From JALYOC01 sp036675345 (GTDB lineage: Bacteria; Myxococcota; Myxococcia; Myxococcales; Myxococcaceae): a DNA stretch of 64,000 nucleotides. Within the stretch, counting starts at the first letter, position 1; the number at the start of each line of letters is the position of its first letter. The notes under the pieces were generated by a model that was given only the letters and a program-made list of their open reading frames with translations, was not told the origin of the DNA and made no database searches. The stretch spans positions 186,001 through 250,000 of the forward strand of contig JAKFFE010000022.1 in the NCBI GenBank assembly GCA_036675345.1. The letters are read 5' to 3'. Of this stretch, positions 52,392 to 61,633 are shown piece after piece. Both the position numbers and the translations under genes were made by a program.

Positions 52392-52703
52392 ATGGCAGTC
52401 AAGACCAGCAACCGGAGGACGGCGCGCGTCAGCTGTGAGGCGCCCGCCAAGGCAGAGGGCCCCCGTGGCCCGATCCGCGGCACCTGCAAGAGCCTCTCGC
52501 AGGGCGGGATGTTCTTCAGCGGTACGCAGCTGCCGGTGGGCCAGTCGGTGGAGCTCTCGGTGCAGCTGCCCTCGGGGCAGTTCCTGGCGGTGGGGCAGGT
52601 CCGCTACCACCACACCGACGCGCAGGGTCCGGGGATGGGGATCAAGTTCACCCGGCTGGCGCAGGATCATCTGTCCAGGATCGTTCAGTTCGTCGGAGCC
52701 TGA
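52392..52703 (+). CDS. PilZ domain protein
   Basis: The product has 103 residues with a strong AAGGAGG before the ATG. A single PilZ domain shows the RxxxR-type 'NRRTAR' near residue 8 and 'KSLSQGGMFF', where the usual Asp/Asn of the D/NxSxxG motif is a Ser; 'GMGIKF' closes the domain. c-di-GMP binding is therefore possible but not certain. Short PilZ proteins of this kind are frequent in myxobacteria. It is divergent from the FHA regulator and 19 bases before a small membrane protein gene. Confidence 0.88.
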   Translation: MAVKTSNRRTARVSCEAPAKAEGPRGPIRGTCKSLSQGGMFFSGTQLPVGQSVELSVQLPSGQFLAVGQVRYHHTDAQGPGMGIKFTRLAQDHLSRIVQFVGA

Positions 52704-52722
52704 GCGGTCCAGGAAGGCTGCC

Positions 52723-53139
52723 GTGGACGCGCTGGGCGGGTATCGCGAGCTGGAGCCGATGCAGCGGACGCTGGGGAGCCTGGTGTTCGTGGGCACCCTG
52801 GTGATCACCGGGGTGCTGGAGCGGCTGCAGTTCCAGCTGCGGGAGACCGAGGCCACCACCTGGTGGGCCTCCAACGGCCGGGACGTGGTGAACCTGTTCG
52901 CGCTGGCCACCATGGCCATCGGCCTGCGGGTGATCGGCTTCACCGGGCCGATCGCGCTGTGCATCGCGGCCACCCTGGTGCTGCTGCTCAGCGCCCTGCA
53001 GACCGCGCTGGAGAAGCACCCCCACGTCTGGCTGTGGTCGCTGGGCACCGCGCTGGCCCTGGGCGCCCCGGTGCTGATCGCGCCCCGGAGCGTCCAGTGG
53101 GCCTTCCGGGGCGCCATCGAATGGCTGTTCCCGGTCTGA
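52723..53139 (+). CDS. small membrane protein
   Basis: The start is the GTG at 52723 after AGGAAGG, giving 138 residues. Four hydrophobic stretches are visible (about 20-38, 55-72, 76-92 and 103-120), with an Arg-rich N-terminus. I recognise no family. It is 19 bases after the PilZ gene, so it may be the membrane partner of a c-di-GMP response. Confidence 0.6.
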   Translation: MDALGGYRELEPMQRTLGSLVFVGTLVITGVLERLQFQLRETEATTWWASNGRDVVNLFALATMAIGLRVIGFTGPIALCIAATLVLLLSALQTALEKHPHVWLWSLGTALALGAPVLIAPRSVQWAFRGAIEWLFPV

Positions 53140-53146
53140 GCGCGCC

Positions 53147-53431
53147 TCAGTAAGCCGGCGCGTCGCTGGCGGGGAAGGACTCCATCGACGCCTCGTCCAC
53201 CACGTCGGCGTGTCCCCGCGCCAGCCGTTCCCGCAGCAGCGACTTGGCCCGGGCGGCGCGGTCCTGATCCTGGTCGCGCAGCTCGGTGAAGAACGCCTCC
53301 AGCGCGTGGTCCCCCGAATCCTTGGCGTCGCTCAGGTACTTCTCGAGGATCTCCGCCGACTGCAGCGAGTGGTACAGCACGCTGATCAGGTCATACGAGA
53401 TGTCTGGGACCGTCTTGCCCTGGCTGGCCAT
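53147..53431 (-). CDS. small helical protein with C-terminal FPASDAPAY motif
   Basis: Start at ATG 53431 after GGAGGGAG gives 94 residues. The central part is a predicted helical bundle ('LISVLYHSLQSAEILEKYLSDAKDS'), reminiscent of ferritin-like or stress proteins. The C-terminus 'DEASMESFPASDAPAY' is a short linear motif seen at the ends of various small bacterial proteins. Cytoplasmic; function unknown. Confidence 0.72.
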   Translation of the reverse strand: MASQGKTVPDISYDLISVLYHSLQSAEILEKYLSDAKDSGDHALEAFFTELRDQDQDRAARAKSLLRERLARGHADVVDEASMESFPASDAPAY

Positions 53432-53513
53432 GTTCTCCCTCCGGTGTCTGAAGTCTGGAGAGTGAAACCTAGGCATGCGGGGCAAGGACCCCTCCGCCCC
53501 GCCCGGAGGGCAG

Positions 53514-53765
53514 CTAGGCAAGCATCGGATCCAGGCGGCCCTCCTGGTCCAGCTTCACCATGTCGGTGTAGCCGCCGATCGCCTCCTCCCCGATGAAGAT
53601 CTGGGGGACGGTGCGGCGCTCGGTCAGCTCCACCAGCCGGGCCCGCATCGCGTCGTCGGAGGTGACGTCGATCTCCTCGTAGGCCACTCCCTTGTTGCGC
53701 AGGAAGTCCTTGGCCCGCGAGCAGAACCCGCAATAGGTGGTGGTGTAGATCTTCACTGGCTTCAT
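53514..53765 (-). CDS. grxC: glutaredoxin 3
   Basis: The product has 83 residues, the normal length. The active site is CGFC at 12-15 ('YTTTYCGFCSRAK'), and 'TVPQIFIGEEAIGGYTD' carries the cis-Pro and GG motif that binds glutathione. It reduces protein disulfides or mixed glutathione disulfides in the cytosol. It lies 82 bases upstream of the gene at 53147, in the same direction. Confidence 0.95.
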   Translation of the reverse strand: MKPVKIYTTTYCGFCSRAKDFLRNKGVAYEEIDVTSDDAMRARLVELTERRTVPQIFIGEEAIGGYTDMVKLDQEGRLDPMLA

Positions 53766-53825
53766 GTGGCGCCTCCTCCTGGAGGGAATCTAATAACGGG
53801 GCAGGGCAGGTCCTACCGCGCGGGG

Positions 53826-53863
53826 AAAAGCAAAACGGCCCCCGGCGAAGTGCCGGAGGCCGT
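53826..53863 (-). terminator. Rho-independent terminator of groEL
   Basis: On the minus strand ACGGCC-T-CCGGC pairs with GCCGG-G-GGCCGT across a five-base loop and is followed by TTTTGCTTTT. Confidence 0.8.
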
Positions 53864-53896
53864 CTTTGGCCACGGTGCGCTGTGGCCTGGGGGCGA

Positions 53897-55549
<1,653 letters not shown>

Positions 55550-55594
55550 GGTGTTGCTCTCTTTTCGAAAGGGGTGGGAAGGAAGGGGACCGGA

Positions 55595-55885
55595 CTACTT
55601 CTCGATCACGCCGAGGACGTCTTCCTCGCGCAGGATCAGGTGGTCCTCACCCTCGATCTTGACCTCGGTGCCCGCGTACTTGCTGAACAGCACGGTGTCG
55701 CCGGCCTTGATGTCCAGCGGGCGGACCTTGCCGTCCTCCAGCACCTTGCCGTTGCCGACCGCGATCACGTGACCCTCGAGCGGCTTCTCCTTGGCGGAGT
55801 CCGGGATGATGATCCCGCCCTTGGTCTTCAGCTCCTCGGCAACGCGCTTGACGATGAGGCGGTCCTGCAGGGGACGAATCTTCAT
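55595..55885 (-). CDS. groES: co-chaperonin GroES (Hsp10)
   Basis: The product has 96 residues from the ATG at 55885 with AAGGAGAG upstream. 'MKIRPLQDRLIVKR', the mobile-loop 'KTKGGIIIPD' and 'YAGTEVKIEGEDHLILREEDVLGVIE' are canonical. It caps the GroEL ring. First gene of the operon; CIRCE and a sigma-70-type promoter lie 80-150 bases upstream. Confidence 0.98.
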   Translation of the reverse strand: MKIRPLQDRLIVKRVAEELKTKGGIIIPDSAKEKPLEGHVIAVGNGKVLEDGKVRPLDIKAGDTVLFSKYAGTEVKIEGEDHLILREEDVLGVIEK

Positions 55886-55964
55886 GATGGGTCTCTCCTT
55901 CGTGGTTCGGGGGGCCGCCGTGCTGTCGGTTGGCGACCCCCGGGGGGTTGATTGGTGGCTGGCC

Positions 55965-55991
55965 TTAGCACTCATGCCTGACGAGTGCTAA
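55965..55991. promoter_or_regulatory. CIRCE element (HrcA operator)
   Basis: TTAGCACTC (55965-55973), nine bases, then GAGTGCTAA (55983-55991): an exact match to the CIRCE consensus, bound by the heat-shock repressor HrcA. It sits between the groES promoter and start codon. Confidence 0.97.
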
Positions 55992-56007
55992 CGGCGAAGC
56001 GCGGCGG

Positions 56008-56035
56008 ATAATAACCAGGGACTTCATGTCGTCAA
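56008..56035 (-). promoter_or_regulatory. groES-groEL promoter
   Basis: On the minus strand TTGACG (56035-56030), 16 bases, TATTAT (56013-56008), a good vegetative-sigma match. CIRCE lies just downstream, as expected for repression. Confidence 0.75.
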
Positions 56036-56145
56036 GGCGACCTGGCCTCTGCGCAAAGCCCCGGAATGCCGTGGTTTTTCGAGGAGAGGACACCCCACGG
56101 CGGTGCGAAATTCCGGAGGGTTTCTGGCACTCGGGAGGGTCGACT

Positions 56146-56173
56146 GCCAATGCAACCCCTTGGATTCATTGGC
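56146..56173. promoter_or_regulatory. inverted repeat upstream of the gene at 56247
   Basis: GCCAATG (56146-56152) and CATTGGC (56167-56173) form a perfect seven-base inverted repeat with a 14-base gap, centres two helical turns apart, as in many dimer operators. It lies about 75 bases before the ATG; nothing else is seen in the 56036-56246 gap. Confidence 0.4.
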
Positions 56174-56246
56174 GCACTTTTGCCAGCAGGGAGGGCGGTT
56201 GCTAGCCTTGGACCTGCGGAATGAAAGCCAAAGGAGGTCTTTGAAG

Positions 56247-56843
56247 ATGAGTGGTCTTCTCGCGGGATCGACCCTGAGAGAGTTCTTCAAGGGAATGCTC
56301 GGAGAGGCAATCGAGCATCGGCGGGTGGAGCTGGCGGAGGGGACCGAGTTCTACCTGGTCAACCTCCTCACCGAATTCGCGGTCTCCGCGAAGCTGTTCA
56401 CCGAGGAGGAGGGCGGGCGCAAGGACCACGAGCCGCTGGCCCTGCTCTACCACCGGGCGCTGCTCAAGGAGCGGGAGGAGCGGATCCGGCTGCTGCGGCG
56501 GCTGGGGGACGTCTCCCTCTACAAGGCCGGCTTCTTCTCCGAGAGCCTGCGCGACCAGGTGGTGGGCCCCGACTACTACATCCAGATGGGCGGGGCGGCG
56601 TACGGCCAGGTGGCTCAGCTGGCGCCGCTGACCGGGTTCGCGGAGGTGTACCGCGAGCTGGGCGCCAAGTTCCGGGTGGTGGTGGAGGTGCTGGAGGAGA
56701 TCGCCGCCCGGGGCCTGGTGGCCAACGGCCCGGAGGGGACCTTGAAGGTCTACGAGACCTGGGTCCGCACCGGCAGTGACCGGCTGGAGCGGGTGCTGAT
56801 CGACGCGGGGGTGCTGGTGAAGAAGCCGGGGTTGGCCAACTGA
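56247..56843 (+). CDS. conserved hypothetical protein
   Basis: Start at ATG 56247 after AAAGGAGG gives 198 residues. It is a soluble, mostly helical chain ('FFKGMLGEAIEHRRVELAEGTEFYLVNLLTEF', 'LLYHRALLKEREERIRLLRRLGDVSLYKAGFF') with 'YIQMGGAAYGQVAQL' after it. It has no signal or membrane segment. The composition suggests a DNA- or nucleotide-independent scaffold; I recognise no domain. It is followed 19 bases later by another unknown gene of similar style, and the two may act together. Confidence 0.75.
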   Translation: MSGLLAGSTLREFFKGMLGEAIEHRRVELAEGTEFYLVNLLTEFAVSAKLFTEEEGGRKDHEPLALLYHRALLKEREERIRLLRRLGDVSLYKAGFFSESLRDQVVGPDYYIQMGGAAYGQVAQLAPLTGFAEVYRELGAKFRVVVEVLEEIAARGLVANGPEGTLKVYETWVRTGSDRLERVLIDAGVLVKKPGLAN

Positions 56844-56862
56844 GGGAAATGGGCGGCCTGAG

Positions 56863-57492
56863 ATGATCCAGCTTGTGCAGCAGCACCTGGAGTCCATCTA
56901 CCGGCTGGAGTCCCCGGCCCGGGCGGAGGCCTTCGTGGTGGACGAGGCGCAGGCCCAGCAGTTGGGCGGACAGGGCCAGCGCGAACAGCTGTTCGTGCAC
57001 CAGGCGGAGGACGGGCTCGATCTCGCCCTGTACCTGGAGCCGGCCCTGCTGGCCCGGCTGGAGGCGTGCACCCACCGGGTCCTGCTGGAGGGCGAGCTGG
57101 ATGGCTACTGCCAGGTGGCGGAAGGGGTCTCCCACTTCCTGTACCTGACCCAGGCGGCCACCCAGGACCGCCAGGTCTCCTTGCTGGAACTGGAGGCCCA
57201 GGCGGAGGTGGACAAGTTCGCCCTCTGTCTGCTGCACCGCTGGGGAGACGGGGCGCTGGTCTGGGCCCGGGAGCTGATCCGCCGGCTGTTCGAGGCCACC
57301 CACCTGCTGCCCTCGCTTGGGCCGGAGCTGCGCCACCGCTACACCGAGTCCAGCCGGCTGGCCCGCAACTACTGTCAGCGGCTGATCGCCCACGTTCAGC
57401 ACCGCCAGCTGGACCGGCTGCTGACGGAGCTGCGCTACTCCTACCGGTTGGGGGCGGAGGCCAAGCTGCGCTACCTGGCGCAGCCGGCCTGA
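56863..57492 (+). CDS. conserved hypothetical protein
   Basis: The product has 209 residues, helical and acidic. It starts with 'MIQLVQQHLESIYRL', followed by 'VDEAQAQQLGG', which has a lyase- or GTPase-regulator look, and 'GYCQVAEGVSHFLYL' with later Arg-rich helices ('RLFEATHLLPSLGPELRHRYTE'). It has no membrane segment. Same operon as 56247. The start lacks an obvious ribosome binding site other than 'GGCGGCC'. I cannot name a function. Confidence 0.7.
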   Translation: MIQLVQQHLESIYRLESPARAEAFVVDEAQAQQLGGQGQREQLFVHQAEDGLDLALYLEPALLARLEACTHRVLLEGELDGYCQVAEGVSHFLYLTQAATQDRQVSLLELEAQAEVDKFALCLLHRWGDGALVWARELIRRLFEATHLLPSLGPELRHRYTESSRLARNYCQRLIAHVQHRQLDRLLTELRYSYRLGAEAKLRYLAQPA

Positions 57493-57495
57493 GAT

Positions 57496-57915
57496 CTAGC
57501 CGGCCATCCCCACGGCCCACAGGCCCAGCACGCTGATCAGGAAGTAGACCACCACCCCCTTCGCGGAGTCATGGTCCCGGCCGATCTGCAGCCCGAACAG
57601 CAGCGCCAGGAAGGTCAGGCAGGACAGCAGCGCCCCCAGCCATCCCAGCGACGGCGGAACCCCCAGCAGCAGCTGGACGATGCCACCCAGGCATCCCAGC
57701 GCGGCGCTGCCCATCAGCACCGCGAGCACCGCCAGCAGCGGCACCGCCAGCGGGCGGAGCCGCGAGCTGCCAAACACCTTCTTCACGTATTCGGCGTTGC
57801 CGGACCAGCCGGTGGCCTTGTCCAGCGCCGCGTCGGTCATCACCAGCGCCAGGCAGCCCAGCAACAGCAGGCGAAGCCACCACAGCGTCGTCAGGGAGGA
57901 GGGGAGGTCGGCCAC
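57496..57915 (-). CDS. small DoxX-like membrane protein
   Basis: GTG at 57915 gives 139 residues with four hydrophobic helices (about 8-28, 56-72, 80-98 and 117-137); 'ALDKATGWSGNAEYVKKVFG' lies between the first two. The overall layout is similar to DoxX-type quinol or thiosulfate-oxidase-related proteins, but the match is weak. The start has no good ribosome binding site, so it is uncertain. It is convergent with the unknown gene at 56863, three bases between stops. Confidence 0.6.
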   Translation of the reverse strand: MADLPSSLTTLWWLRLLLLGCLALVMTDAALDKATGWSGNAEYVKKVFGSSRLRPLAVPLLAVLAVLMGSAALGCLGGIVQLLLGVPPSLGWLGALLSCLTFLALLFGLQIGRDHDSAKGVVVYFLISVLGLWAVGMAG

Positions 57916-58069
57916 CCGGGGAGGGTACCGCGAGCCGCTGGAAGGGCCGCCTCCGAAATGGACCTTCGGACCCGCACCTCCGCCGCGGAGCCGGTCACGA
58001 AGGTGACGCAGGAGTGGGTTCTCAGCGGGCGGACCTCCCGGGCAGCCGCCGGCTGGACCCTGGCCAGCG

Positions 58070-58780
58070 CTACATCGCGCCGGCGCCGTATCCCTGATCC
58101 GGGTACCAGGACACGTGGGACTCCTCCGGTTCGCCTGCGGGTGCCTCCCGCTCGATCGCCCACAGGGTGGGGAGGTTCCGGCTGTCCGGCCAGGCACTGG
58201 CAGTGCGCCGGTGTTCCAGGTGCGCGCGCAAGGCCCGCATCGCCAGCTCCGCGCCCAGCCAGTCTCCGGCGGACATCGCCGCGTCCAGCAGATCCAGCAG
58301 CCGGGCGTGGCCCACCTCCACGTGGGCCAGGGTGGCCATCCACCAGGCAGCGTGGAGTCGCGCCCGCGCGGTTCGGGTGCAGTCGTCCACCAACGTCCCC
58401 AGCTGCTCCAGGGTGAGGGTGGAGTCCCGCGCCGCCCCCGCCACCGCCTGGGGGATGCCGCGGTGCTCCGGGTCCAGCGGAGAGGCCAGCTGGGCCAGCT
58501 GTTCCGCCTCCTCCTGCATCCCGGCCTCGGAGAGCCGCTGGACCAGCCGCGCCGACTTCCAACCGTCCAGGCCGGACCGGTCCCGGGCGGCCTTCAGGTC
58601 CTCCGGATCCGGTCCCCCGCACAGGGTGAGGACCTGGTGGGCCTCCAGCGCCTTGGCCAGCGCGTTGCGCAAGGACGCCTGCCCCTGCTTGCCGTGGCTC
58701 CACCCGCACCGCGAGGCCGCGCTCTGGGCGCGGGCCAGCTGCTGCACCCACTGCTTCCGGAAATCGACGTCTGCCGCCAT
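58070..58780 (-). CDS. hypothetical helical protein
   Basis: The product has 236 residues with GGAGGGGC before the ATG. It is alpha-helical with a repeated pattern resembling HEAT/TPR-type repeats ('AEQLAQLASPLDPEHRGIPQAV', 'LLDLLDAAMSAGDWLGAELAMRAL'), so a protein-binding role is likely. It has no signal peptide. It stands alone with 154 bases to the next minus-strand gene. Function unknown. Confidence 0.7.
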   Translation of the reverse strand: MAADVDFRKQWVQQLARAQSAASRCGWSHGKQGQASLRNALAKALEAHQVLTLCGGPDPEDLKAARDRSGLDGWKSARLVQRLSEAGMQEEAEQLAQLASPLDPEHRGIPQAVAGAARDSTLTLEQLGTLVDDCTRTARARLHAAWWMATLAHVEVGHARLLDLLDAAMSAGDWLGAELAMRALRAHLEHRRTASAWPDSRNLPTLWAIEREAPAGEPEESHVSWYPDQGYGAGAM

Positions 58781-58852
58781 GTGCCCCTCCAGGCCTTGAA
58801 CTGAACAACCGTATAGCCTGGGGGTCTGACAGCAAGAAAACTCAACGGGCGT

Positions 58853-60199
58853 TCAGGTCACGGCCTGATCGGTGATCTCCAATCCCCGGTCCATGATCTC
58901 CAACCCCTCCAGCAGCTGCTCCTCGGTGATGCACAGGGGCGGATTGACGAAGAAGTTGTTCCAGCGGACGAAGGTGTACATCCCGTTCTCGCGGAAGAAG
59001 GTGCCCAGCCTGGCCATTGCCCCCATCTGGTCCGGCCGGGCGTTGAAGGGGGCCATCGGCTCGCGGGTCTTGCGGTTCTTGACCAGCTCCACGATCGAGA
59101 ACAGGCCGAGGGAGCGCACATCCCCCACCGAGGGATGCTTGTCCTTCAGCTTCTGCAGCTCGCGGGCGAGGACCTTCCCCATCTTGGCCGCGTTCTCGAT
59201 CAGCCCGTCCTCTTCGTAGACGTCGATGGTGGCCAGCGCCGCGGCCAGACACATCGGGTGCGAGTTGTAGGTCAGCCCGCCGAAGAACACGTTCTTCTCG
59301 AAGTGGGCGGCGATCCGGTCGCTCATCACCACCGCGCCCAGCGGCAGGTAGGAGGAGGTCAACCCCTTGGCCATGGTCATCAGGTCCGGGACCACGTCCC
59401 AGTGGTTGCAGGCGAACCACTTGCCGGTCCGGCCGAACCCGCACATCACCTCGTCCAGGATCAGCAGGATCCCGTGGCGATCACACAGCTCGCGCACTCC
59501 CTTCAGATAGCCGTCGGGCGGGATCAGGATCCCGTTGGTGCCGGTGACCGTCTCCATGATGATCGCCGCGATGTTCTGGGGCCCCTCGTACTGCACCACC
59601 TCCTCCACGTGGCGCAGACAGGAGAGGGTGCAGGCCGGCTGCTCGGCGCAGAATCCGCACCGGTACTGGTAGGGATCCAGCACCCGGCACACCCCGGGGA
59701 TCCCCGGTTCGGCGCCGAAACGGCGCGGATCCCCGGTGAGGGTGGCGGACCCGGCGGTGGCCCCGTGGTAGCTGCGGTAGCGGGCGATGATCTTCTGCCG
59801 TCCGGTCACCGCGCGGGCGATCTTGATCGCGTTCTCGTTGGCCTCCGACCCGCCCAGGGTGAAGAAGGACTTGTTCAGGTCCCCCGGGCACAGCTCGGCC
59901 AGCTTCTGGCCCAGCCGGGCGCGCGGTTCGGTGGCCATGTACGGGTTGGCGTAGGTCAGCCGCTCCGCCTGCTGCTGGATGGCGCGGATCACCCGCTCGT
60001 CGCCGTGGCCGATGTTCACCGACATCAGCTGGCTGTTGAAGTCGAAGTACCGCTTCCCGGCGGCATCCCAGAAGAAGATCCCCTTGGCCTTGACCATCGG
60101 GATCGGGTTCACCGCGGCCTGGGCGGACCACTCGAACACCGAATGCTGCTTCGAAAGGCGGACGATCTCCTCGGGGGAGAGCGTGCTGGCCTCGAACAT
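58853..60199 (-). CDS. class III PLP-dependent aminotransferase (taurine--pyruvate-like)
   Basis: Start at ATG 60199 after GGAGGGG gives 448 residues. The PLP Lys is K278 ('MAKGLTSSYLPLGA') with Asp249 in 'LILDEVMCGFGRTGK'. A Cys-rich stretch at 171-194 ('CRVLDPYQYRCGFC' and 'CTLSC') is an unusual insertion in this family, perhaps metal-binding. Family members move the amino group of taurine, beta-alanine or putrescine-like amines to pyruvate. No taurine degradation genes are next to it, so the substrate is open. Its composition matches the neighbours. Confidence 0.85.
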   Translation of the reverse strand: MFEASTLSPEEIVRLSKQHSVFEWSAQAAVNPIPMVKAKGIFFWDAAGKRYFDFNSQLMSVNIGHGDERVIRAIQQQAERLTYANPYMATEPRARLGQKLAELCPGDLNKSFFTLGGSEANENAIKIARAVTGRQKIIARYRSYHGATAGSATLTGDPRRFGAEPGIPGVCRVLDPYQYRCGFCAEQPACTLSCLRHVEEVVQYEGPQNIAAIIMETVTGTNGILIPPDGYLKGVRELCDRHGILLILDEVMCGFGRTGKWFACNHWDVVPDLMTMAKGLTSSYLPLGAVVMSDRIAAHFEKNVFFGGLTYNSHPMCLAAALATIDVYEEDGLIENAAKMGKVLARELQKLKDKHPSVGDVRSLGLFSIVELVKNRKTREPMAPFNARPDQMGAMARLGTFFRENGMYTFVRWNNFFVNPPLCITEEQLLEGLEIMDRGLEITDQAVT

Positions 60200-60318
60200 G
60201 GGAACCCCTCCGCGCGCACCGGCGCATGTCAACGCGTTGCCGGGGTGACCTTAGCGCCAAAAGCGGGAGGCGAAGACTGCGTGGCGCGGGAGCCGGGAGG
60301 CTCGTGACCGGCGCGAGG

Positions 60319-60348
60319 GGAGGCGGCGGCTCAACCAGCGCCGCCTCC
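60319..60348 (-). terminator. hairpin downstream of rpoZ
   Basis: Perfect ten-base stem GGAGGCGGCG / CGCCGCCTCC with a ten-base loop, 18 bases after the rpoZ stop on the minus strand. No T-run. Confidence 0.5.
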
Positions 60349-60365
60349 ACCAACAGCGGTGAAGG

Positions 60366-60608
60366 CTACTTCTTGTCCTTGGGCGGGATGCCGTACTTGC
60401 CGGAGAGCGCCTCACGCACGTCCCGGTCGAACTTCACGTTGCCGGTGGCGATCTCGCGCAGGGAGAGCACCGGCGGCTTGTTCTTGGAGATCTCCATGAT
60501 CGGGCGGGCGCCAGCCATCAGCTGACGCGCGCGCTTGGCCGCCAGGAGCACCAGCGCGAAGCGGTTGTCGACCATCGGGAGGCAGTCTTCGACTGTGACG
60601 CGAGCCAT
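60366..60608 (-). CDS. rpoZ: RNA polymerase omega subunit
   Basis: Start at ATG 60608 gives 80 residues. The omega motif 'MARVTVEDCLPMVDNRFALVLLAAKRARQL' is clear, and 'VLSLREIATGNV' continues it. It helps assemble and stabilise RNA polymerase and binds ppGpp with beta'. In many genomes rpoZ sits with gmk and spoT; here it stands alone. Confidence 0.95.
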   Translation of the reverse strand: MARVTVEDCLPMVDNRFALVLLAAKRARQLMAGARPIMEISKNKPPVLSLREIATGNVKFDRDVREALSGKYGIPPKDKK

Positions 60609-60673
60609 GTGAATCGAACCTCTTTTGCTCTGAGTAAGGAAGCTGCGCACCCTATGGATCAGGCACGGTCAAG

Positions 60674-61633
60674 TCAAGGAACGCCCGGGGCAGGAGGGCA
60701 GGCGTCCTCGGATCCCAACAGGGCGGGTGCCTCGAAGTCGCTCTGGTGGAAGGTCAGCAAGAACGCGTCGTTCCAGCACTGGCTCAAGGATCCCACCGGG
60801 CCAAACAGGCGGGTGACCGTGGCGTCCGCCCGCCCGGCCCCTCCAGGGGTCCAGGAGCTGGAGATGTCGAAGGTGGCGGAGAAGGCGTCGTCGAAGCGGA
60901 ACTGCATCTCGCCGCTGTCGTCGGCGTACTCCGCGTGCCGGAAGGTGAGGGTGTCCAGGAGCCGGGCGAACTCCATCCGCACCGTCCGCGGAAAGACGCG
61001 GGTGTCGTAGTCGATCTGGATCCAGTCCAGCTCCAGCCGGGTGTCGATCCCCGCGTCCGCCAGCACCCGGTTGTCGAACAGCACCGCCCCGATCCCCAGC
61101 CGCCCTTCTCCCCGGACGAAGTGGCCGGTGATGAAGGAGAGGTAGCCCTCCTCTCCGCTGCCCTGAGGACGGAACTCGAAGCGGTAGTTGAAGCGCTCGG
61201 CGGCGGCCGGATCGCGGGCGATGGTGACCCGGAACTCGAAGCCCGGATTCTCCCTCATCCCGAACGGACCCCAGCTGCGCTCCAGTCCGGCGCGGGTGGT
61301 GGGCGGGTGGCGCTGCACCTCCTCCGCCAGGGAGACGAAGACTTCGGCGATCGTCTTGAACAGGTGGGAGGCGTTCTGGGTGTCCTGGTACAGCCGCGCG
61401 GTCTGCCCCAGCACCACCTCCGCCGGCGCGGCGGCGGCCAGCACCCGGCGCAGCGCCGTCTGCGGACCGGAGGGCGCGCGCAGGGTCGGCTCCGGCTCCG
61501 GGAGGTTGGACTTGATGTCCTCCCGGGAGGGGAGGGCGTTGAAGAACTCCAGGTCCGCATTGGAGTAGTTCCCGCACCCCAGCGCCAGACAGCCGGCGCC
61601 GATCGCAAGCAAGGTCCGAAGCTCACAGCGCAT
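60674..61633 (-). CDS. lipoprotein of unknown function
   Basis: The product has 319 residues with lipobox LALGC. The mature part is beta-rich ('FEFRVTIARD', 'YRFEFRPQGSGEEGYLSFITGHFVRG' and 'LELDWIQIDYDTRVFPRTVRMEFARL'), with a helical N-terminal region that may serve as linker. The start overlaps the caspase gene stop by 11 bases, so it belongs to the same operon and probably acts with that protein in the envelope. No domain recognised. Confidence 0.7.
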   Translation of the reverse strand: MRCELRTLLAIGAGCLALGCGNYSNADLEFFNALPSREDIKSNLPEPEPTLRAPSGPQTALRRVLAAAAPAEVVLGQTARLYQDTQNASHLFKTIAEVFVSLAEEVQRHPPTTRAGLERSWGPFGMRENPGFEFRVTIARDPAAAERFNYRFEFRPQGSGEEGYLSFITGHFVRGEGRLGIGAVLFDNRVLADAGIDTRLELDWIQIDYDTRVFPRTVRMEFARLLDTLTFRHAEYADDSGEMQFRFDDAFSATFDISSSWTPGGAGRADATVTRLFGPVGSLSQCWNDAFLLTFHQSDFEAPALLGSEDACPPAPGVP

